Shown here one piece after another: positions 59,112 to 64,000 of a stretch of DNA of 64,000 bases (position 1 is the stretch's first letter; each line of letters begins with the position of its first letter). The stretch covers positions 992,001-1,056,000 of the forward strand of contig NZ_CP049786.1 of assembly GCF_011290365.1 (NCBI RefSeq), given 5' to 3'. The DNA comes from Leclercia sp. 29361 (GTDB taxonomy: Bacteria; Pseudomonadota; Gammaproteobacteria; Enterobacterales; Enterobacteriaceae). A program made the position numbers and the translations under genes. The notes under the pieces were generated by a model. The model had not been told where the DNA came from and ran no database searches. It saw only the letters and a program-made list of their open reading frames with translations.

Positions 59112-59801
59112 ATGGCGAGACGTATTCTGGTCGTAGAAGATGAAGCACCCATTCGTGAAATGGTCTGCTTTGTGCTCGAACAAAATGGCTTTCAACCGGT
59201 AGAAGCCGAAGATTACGACAGCGCGGTGAATCAGCTCAACGAACCCTGGCCCGATCTGATCCTGCTCGACTGGATGTTGCCCGGCGGCTCAGGTCTGCAA
59301 TTCATCAAACATATCAAACGTGAAGCCTTAACCCGCGATATCCCGGTGATGATGTTGACCGCGCGCGGCGAAGAGGAAGATCGTGTTCGCGGCCTTGAGA
59401 CCGGCGCGGATGACTACATCACCAAACCTTTCTCTCCGAAAGAGCTGGTGGCGCGTATCAAGGCCGTGATGCGCCGTATTTCACCGATGGCGGTGGAAGA
59501 GGTGATTGAGATGCAGGGCCTGAGCCTGGACCCTACTTCGCACCGCGTCATGACCGGTGAAAATCCCCTTGATATGGGGCCTACCGAATTCAAACTGTTG
59601 CACTTCTTCATGACCCACCCGGAGCGCGTCTACAGCCGCGAGCAGTTGCTCAATAATGTCTGGGGCACTAACGTATACGTTGAAGACCGGACGGTGGATG
59701 TACATATTCGTCGTCTGCGTAAGGCCCTGGAAACCAGCGGTCACGATCGCATGGTACAGACCGTCCGCGGCACGGGTTATCGTTTCTCAACCCGTTTCTG
59801 A
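59112..59801 (+). CDS. phoB: PhoB, phosphate response regulator
   Basis: A 229-residue OmpR-type regulator; phosphorylation site Asp53 (LLDWMLPGG), receiver 1-122, winged helix 130-229 ([34 protein letters not shown]). It activates phosphate-scavenging genes under starvation. Within this window its expected targets include itself and the phoA relic/psiF promoter. phoR follows after 21 bp. Confidence 0.97.
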   Translation: MARRILVVEDEAPIREMVCFVLEQNGFQPVEAEDYDSAVNQLNEPWPDLILLDWMLPGGSGLQFIKHIKREALTRDIPVMMLTARGEEEDRVRGLETGADDYITKPFSPKELVARIKAVMRRISPMAVEEVIEMQGLSLDPTSHRVMTGENPLDMGPTEFKLLHFFMTHPERVYSREQLLNNVWGTNVYVEDRTVDVHIRRLRKALETSGHDRMVQTVRGTGYRFSTRF

Positions 59802-59822
59802 ACAATGACAGGAGTGTGACGC

Positions 59823-61118
59823 GTGCTGGAACGTCTGTCATGGAAAAGGCTCTGCTTTGAACTGATTCTTTGCTGTATCCCGGCCCTGATCCTCGGGGCC
59901 CTTTTCGGTTATCTACCCTGGTTTTTGCTGGCGGCAGTCACTGGACTGCTGGTCTGGCACTTCTGGAATCTGCTCCGCCTGTCATGGTGGCTGTGGGTTG
60001 ACAGAAGCATGACCCCTCCGCCGGGAAGCGGCAGCTGGGAACCGCTGCTGTATGGCCTGCACCAGATGCAGATGCGTAATAAAAAACGCCGACGCGAGCT
60101 GGGCAGCCTGATCAAACGCTTTCGCAGCGGTGCGGAATCCCTGCCGGATGCGGTGGTGCTCACCACCGAAGAGGGGGCGATGTTCTGGTGTAACGGACTG
60201 GCGCAACAGCTGCTGGGCCTGCGCTGGCCGGACGATAATGGACAGAACATCCTCAACCTGCTGCGTTACCCTGAGTTTGCGCAGTACCTGAAAAAACGCG
60301 ATTTCACCCGCCCGCACAATCTGGTGCTGAACACCGGTCGCCATCTGGAGATCCGCGTGATGCCCTACAGCGACAAACAGTGGCTGATGGTGGCGCGCGA
60401 TGTGACCCAGATGCACCAGCTGGAAGGGGCACGGCGCAACTTCTTCGCCAACGTCAGCCATGAATTACGCACGCCGCTGACGGTGTTGCAGGGCTATCTG
60501 GAGATGATGCAGGAGCAGACCCTGGAGGGCGCACCGCGGGAAAAAGCGTTGCAGACCATGCGCGAGCAGACGCAACGGATGGAAGGGCTGGTGAAACAGC
60601 TCCTGACCCTCTCCCGCATTGAGGCCGCGCCAACCTTAGCGCTCAACGAAACCATTGATGTGCCGATGATGCTGCGGATGTTAGAGCGTGAGGCGCAAAC
60701 CTTAAGCCAGCAGCAGCACCAGATCACCTTTGAAGTGGATAACAGCCTCAAAGTGCGCGGCAGTAACGATGAGTTGCGCAGTGCCATCTCCAACCTGGTC
60801 TATAACGCGGTGAATCATACCCCGGCGGGGACCCACATCACCGTGCGCTGGCAGCATGCGCCCACGGGGGCGGAGTTCAGCGTCGAGGATGATGGCCCGG
60901 GTATCGGTCCGGAACATATTCCCCGTCTTACCGAGCGTTTTTATCGGGTGGATAAAGCCCGTTCCCGCCAGACCGGCGGCAGTGGTCTGGGGCTGGCTAT
61001 CGTCAAGCACGCCATTAATCATCACGACAGCCGTCTCGATATTGTCAGCACGCCGGGCAAAAGTACGCGTTTCAGTTTCGTGATCCCGGAACGTTTGATT
61101 GCCAGTAACAGCGCCTGA
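59823..61118 (+). CDS. phoR: PhoR, phosphate sensor histidine kinase
   Basis: A 431-residue kinase starting at GTG. Two membrane helices (about 10-60), a PAS domain (about 95-200), the HisKA domain with His213 ([15 protein letters not shown]) and an ATPase domain ([28 protein letters not shown]). It phosphorylates PhoB when PstSCAB-PhoU signals low phosphate. Confidence 0.97.
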   Translation: MLERLSWKRLCFELILCCIPALILGALFGYLPWFLLAAVTGLLVWHFWNLLRLSWWLWVDRSMTPPPGSGSWEPLLYGLHQMQMRNKKRRRELGSLIKRFRSGAESLPDAVVLTTEEGAMFWCNGLAQQLLGLRWPDDNGQNILNLLRYPEFAQYLKKRDFTRPHNLVLNTGRHLEIRVMPYSDKQWLMVARDVTQMHQLEGARRNFFANVSHELRTPLTVLQGYLEMMQEQTLEGAPREKALQTMREQTQRMEGLVKQLLTLSRIEAAPTLALNETIDVPMMLRMLEREAQTLSQQQHQITFEVDNSLKVRGSNDELRSAISNLVYNAVNHTPAGTHITVRWQHAPTGAEFSVEDDGPGIGPEHIPRLTERFYRVDKARSRQTGGSGLGLAIVKHAINHHDSRLDIVSTPGKSTRFSFVIPERLIASNSA

Positions 61119-61145
61119 CAGCCAACCTGTAATCAGATATTGCCA

Positions 61146-61170
61146 CAGGCCAGCGTAAGCTGGCCTGTTT
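61146..61170 (+). terminator. Terminator after phoR
   Basis: CAGGCCAGC-GTAA-GCTGGCCTG stem followed by TTT. Confidence 0.85.
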
Positions 61171-61527
61171 GCTTTGCAGTCAACCGAAGCGCGGATAAAT
61201 TTTATACGCCTGTTGCTTTTTTGTTCGCATGATTAGCCATGGGTTTTTCTTATAATTGGTGTAATGTTTCAGGTCTGACTTTCAGGCTGGTATATTGTTC
61301 TGGTTTTGCGATCCCATATTGCCTTTAAACGTTATAAGCGTTTAAATTGCCCTCCTGATGTTGTCGGACAGACTGTATTTGCGTGGTAAATCGAAAAAAT
61401 ATTCCTGACCACGGCAGCAGGGGAGCATTTCCCGCTGAAATTGCACATTTTTTCCGCTGTTTTGTTCCGCATGGGATAGCGAAAAATTCAACGTTTTCAA
61501 CACCACATCCACAGGCAGTAAGGTTCT
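61171..61527 (+). promoter_or_regulatory. brnQ upstream region with inverted repeat
   Basis: No gene that I can support. TTTAAACG (61324-61331) and CGTTTAAA (61339-61346) form a perfect 8-bp inverted repeat, either an operator or a hairpin. AAGG close to 61520 serves as the brnQ ribosome-binding site. The promoter position is not clear. Confidence 0.5.
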
Positions 61528-62847
61528 ATGACCCATCAATTGAAATCGCGTGACATCATCGCACTGGGCTTTATGACATTTGCGCTGTTCGTTGGCGCAG
61601 GCAACATCATCTTCCCACCTATGGTTGGCCTGCAGGCGGGTGAACATGTCTGGACCGCGGCGCTCGGCTTTCTGATCACCGCTGTGGGCCTGCCGGTTCT
61701 GACCGTCGTGGCGCTGGCGAAAGTTGGCGGCGGCGTCGATAGCCTCAGCGCGCCGATTGGTAAAGTGGCCGGGGTGATGCTGGCCGTCGTCTGCTATCTG
61801 GCGATCGGTCCACTGTTCGCGACCCCTCGTACCGCGACCGTCTCCTTCGAAGTGGGGATTGCCCCGCTAACCGGTGATGGCCCGCTGCCGCTGTTTATCT
61901 ACAGCCTGGTCTACTTTGCTATCGTGATCCTGGTGTCGCTCTACCCGGGTAAACTGCTGGATACCGTGGGCAACTTCCTCGCCCCGCTGAAGATTCTGGC
62001 GCTGGTGGTGCTGGCGGTCGCGGCGATTGTCTGGCCGGCTGGCCCGCTGAGCTCGGCTACCGAAGCCTATCAAAACGCGGCCTTCTCTAACGGCTTTGTG
62101 AACGGCTACCTGACCATGGATACGCTGGGCGCGATGGCGTTCGGGATCGTGATCGTTAACGCCGCGCGTTCCCGTGGCGTGACCGAAGCACGTCTGCTGA
62201 CCCGTTACACCGTCTGGGCTGGCCTGATGGCGGGCGCGGGCCTGGCACTGCTCTATCTGGCGCTGTTCCGTCTGGGTTCCGACAGCAGCGTGCTGGTTGA
62301 CCAGGGCGCGAACGGTGCAGCTATTTTACATGCCTACGTGCAGCACACCTTTGGCGGTGCGGGCAGCATGATGCTGGCTATCCTGATCTTCCTGGCCTGT
62401 CTGGTGACTGCGGTTGGCCTGACCTGTGCCTGTGCAGAGTTCTTTGCTCAGTATGTTCCGCTCTCCTATCGTACGCTGGTGTTTATCCTCGGCGGCTTCT
62501 CGATGGCGGTGTCAAACCTGGGTCTGAGCCACCTGATTCAGGTCTCTATTCCGGTGCTGACCACCATTTACCCGCCGTGCATCGTGCTGGTTGTGCTGAG
62601 CTTCACCCGTGGCTGGTGGAATAATTCCACACGAATTATCGCCCCGGCCATGTTTATCAGTCTGCTTTTTGGTATGCTTGACGGCATTAAGGCATCGGCA
62701 ATCAGCGCCATGCTGCCCGCCTGGACACAGCGTCTGCCGCTGTCTGAACAGGGTCTGGCGTGGCTGATGCCTACCGTTGTGGCACTGGTACTGGCTATTA
62801 TCTGGGATCGTGCTGCAGGGCGTCAGGTTACTTCGAACGCGCACTAA
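61528..62847 (+). CDS. brnQ: BrnQ, branched-chain amino acid carrier
   Basis: A 439-residue LIVCS-family Na+-dependent symporter for leucine, isoleucine and valine, with about twelve membrane segments. The N-terminus [25 protein letters not shown]-like block, [12 protein letters not shown] and [15 protein letters not shown] are as in E. coli BrnQ. It lies between phoR and proY, the conserved order. Confidence 0.96.
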   Translation: MTHQLKSRDIIALGFMTFALFVGAGNIIFPPMVGLQAGEHVWTAALGFLITAVGLPVLTVVALAKVGGGVDSLSAPIGKVAGVMLAVVCYLAIGPLFATPRTATVSFEVGIAPLTGDGPLPLFIYSLVYFAIVILVSLYPGKLLDTVGNFLAPLKILALVVLAVAAIVWPAGPLSSATEAYQNAAFSNGFVNGYLTMDTLGAMAFGIVIVNAARSRGVTEARLLTRYTVWAGLMAGAGLALLYLALFRLGSDSSVLVDQGANGAAILHAYVQHTFGGAGSMMLAILIFLACLVTAVGLTCACAEFFAQYVPLSYRTLVFILGGFSMAVSNLGLSHLIQVSIPVLTTIYPPCIVLVVLSFTRGWWNNSTRIIAPAMFISLLFGMLDGIKASAISAMLPAWTQRLPLSEQGLAWLMPTVVALVLAIIWDRAAGRQVTSNAH

Positions 62848-62864
62848 GCAACGGCTGAAAGTTA

Positions 62865-62896
62865 AACCACGGGGCGTAATGCCCCGTGGTTTTTTG
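62865..62896 (+). terminator. Rho-independent terminator after brnQ
   Basis: AACCACGGGGC pairs with GCCCCGTGGTT around a 5-nt loop, followed by a T-run. Confidence 0.93.
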
Positions 62897-62927
62897 TTTT
62901 TTTTAGTCTCAATTGGCAAGTCAAAAA

Positions 62928-64000
62928 ATGGAAAGCACTAACAAACTCAAGCGTGGATTGAGCGCCCGCCACATCCGCTTTATGGCGCTGGGTTCTGCAA
63001 TCGGCACCGGTCTTTTTTATGGCTCGGCAGATGCCATCAAAATGGCCGGTCCCAGCGTTCTGCTGGCATATCTTATTGGCGGTGTTGCCGCCTACATCAT
63101 CATGCGTGCCCTGGGGGAGATGTCCGTTCATAACCCGTCAGCCAGCTCCTTCTCCCGCTATGCTCAGGAAAACTTAGGCCCGCTGGCCGGGTATATCACC
63201 GGCTGGACCTACTGCTTCGAAATCCTGATTGTGGCCATCGCCGACGTGACGGCCTTCGGCATCTATATGGGCGTCTGGTTCCCGACGGTGCCGCACTGGG
63301 TCTGGGTACTCAGCGTGGTGCTGATCATCTGCGCCATCAATCTGATGAGCGTGAAGGTGTTCGGCGAGCTGGAGTTCTGGTTCTCCTTCTTCAAAGTTGC
63401 CACCATCATCATCATGATTGCCGCCGGTATCGGCATCATCATCTGGGGGATTGGCAACGGCGGACAACCGACCGGGATCCACAATCTGTGGAGCAACGGC
63501 GGCTTCTTCAGCAACGGCTGGATCGGCATGGTGATGTCGCTGCAGATGGTGATGTTCGCCTACGGTGGGATCGAAATCATCGGTATTACCGCCGGTGAAG
63601 CGAAAGACCCTGAGAAGTCTATTCCGCGCGCCATCAACTCGGTGCCGATGCGTATTCTGATTTTCTACGTGGGCACGCTGTTTGTGATCATGTCCATTTA
63701 TCCGTGGAACCAGGTCGGCACCAACGGCAGCCCGTTCGTGCTCACCTTCCAGCATCTGGGCATTACCTTTGCCGCCAGCATCCTGAACTTTGTGGTGCTG
63801 ACCGCCTCGCTCTCCGCCATCAACGCCGACGTCTTCGGCGTCGGGCGTATGCTGCACGGCATGGCGGAGCAGGGCAGTGCGCCGAAGGCCTTCGCCAAAA
63901 CCTCCAGCCGCGGCACGCCGTGGGTGACGGTGCTGGTGATGACCGTGGCGCTGCTGCTGTCGGTCTATCTGAACTACATCATGCCGGAGAACGTCTTCCT
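62928..64000 (+). CDS. proY: ProY, APC-family amino acid permease (3' end cut by window)
   Basis: 357 codons are present of about 457 expected. N-terminal [29 protein letters not shown] and the later [23 protein letters not shown] identify a ProY/AAP-type permease; the sequence follows E. coli ProY closely. ProY is a cryptic proline permease in Salmonella and has also been linked to histidine uptake. The ATG at 62928 has only a weak GGCAAG site. It starts 31 bp after the brnQ terminator. Confidence 0.95.
   Translation, partial: MESTNKLKRGLSARHIRFMALGSAIGTGLFYGSADAIKMAGPSVLLAYLIGGVAAYIIMRALGEMSVHNPSASSFSRYAQENLGPLAGYITGWTYCFEILIVAIADVTAFGIYMGVWFPTVPHWVWVLSVVLIICAINLMSVKVFGELEFWFSFFKVATIIIMIAAGIGIIIWGIGNGGQPTGIHNLWSNGGFFSNGWIGMVMSLQMVMFAYGGIEIIGITAGEAKDPEKSIPRAINSVPMRILIFYVGTLFVIMSIYPWNQVGTNGSPFVLTFQHLGITFAASILNFVVLTASLSAINADVFGVGRMLHGMAEQGSAPKAFAKTSSRGTPWVTVLVMTVALLLSVYLNYIMPENVF

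Noticed and set aside
61239-61328. Short frame (29 codons) in the brnQ leader, ending in the TTTAAACG palindrome
   Set aside because: No ribosome-binding site and no run of Leu/Ile/Val codons expected for an attenuator peptide.

Overview
The window is a chromosomal segment of a member of the Enterobacteriaceae. Gene content and protein lengths point to an Enterobacter, Lelliottia or Leclercia-like genome; this is inferred from recognised gene families, not from a database search. From about 15 kb onward, gene order largely follows the E. coli region mmuPM-afu ... tau-hemB ... iprA-ampH-sbmA ... proC-aroL-rdgC-sbcCD-phoBR-brnQ-proY. Accessory insertions and losses interrupt that order. REP-type palindromes and a second GC-rich hairpin repeat sit between many genes. 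No rRNA, tRNA or CRISPR array was found.

Region 1 (1-15 kb) is accessory. It starts with the remnant of an alpha/beta-hydrolase gene. A TetR regulator and a DUF1348 gene follow; each has the same palindromic operator between its -35 and -10 elements. Next come a divergent CGNR regulator/hydrolase pair, the periplasmic aldehyde oxidoreductase operon paoABCD with a MobA-like gene, a MarR-GNAT fusion, a DUF1294 protein, a GNAT enzyme, a RelE/NadS-type toxin-antitoxin pair, a diguanylate cyclase and an AI-2E-family permease.

Region 2 (15-34 kb) concerns nutrient scavenging. It has mmuPM (S-methylmethionine use, preceded by MetJ boxes), then a same-strand series of UhpABC-like sensor genes and afuABC (sugar-phosphate ABC importer), then tauABCD (taurine as sulfur source). 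A tnpB-only IS200/IS605-type element sits exactly at the tauC/tauD junction. Upstream of tauA lies an inverted pair of about 260-bp elements whose hairpin stems differ between the copies by compensated base pairs. An OlsF-like double acyltransferase gene and hemB follow.

Region 3 (35-64 kb) is mostly conserved core: an autotransporter, iprA, ampH, sbmA, yaiW, yaiY, yaiZ, ddlA, an extensin-like gene, an MFS exporter, iraP, psiF, dgcC, proC, yaiI, aroL, yaiA, aroM, ppnP, rdgC, mak, sbcCD, phoBR, brnQ and a proY cut by the window end. The alkaline phosphatase gene phoA, expected between iraP and psiF, is reduced to its Pho-box promoter, start codon, decayed N-terminal segment and terminator. An unlisted small open reading frame overlaps the start of aroM.

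The observations most worth following up are the paired structured repeats (26231-26870), the tnpB insertion whose predicted guide reads into tauC, the phoA relic, the twin-operator TetR circuit with a probably leaderless regulator mRNA, and the small reading frame ahead of aroM.
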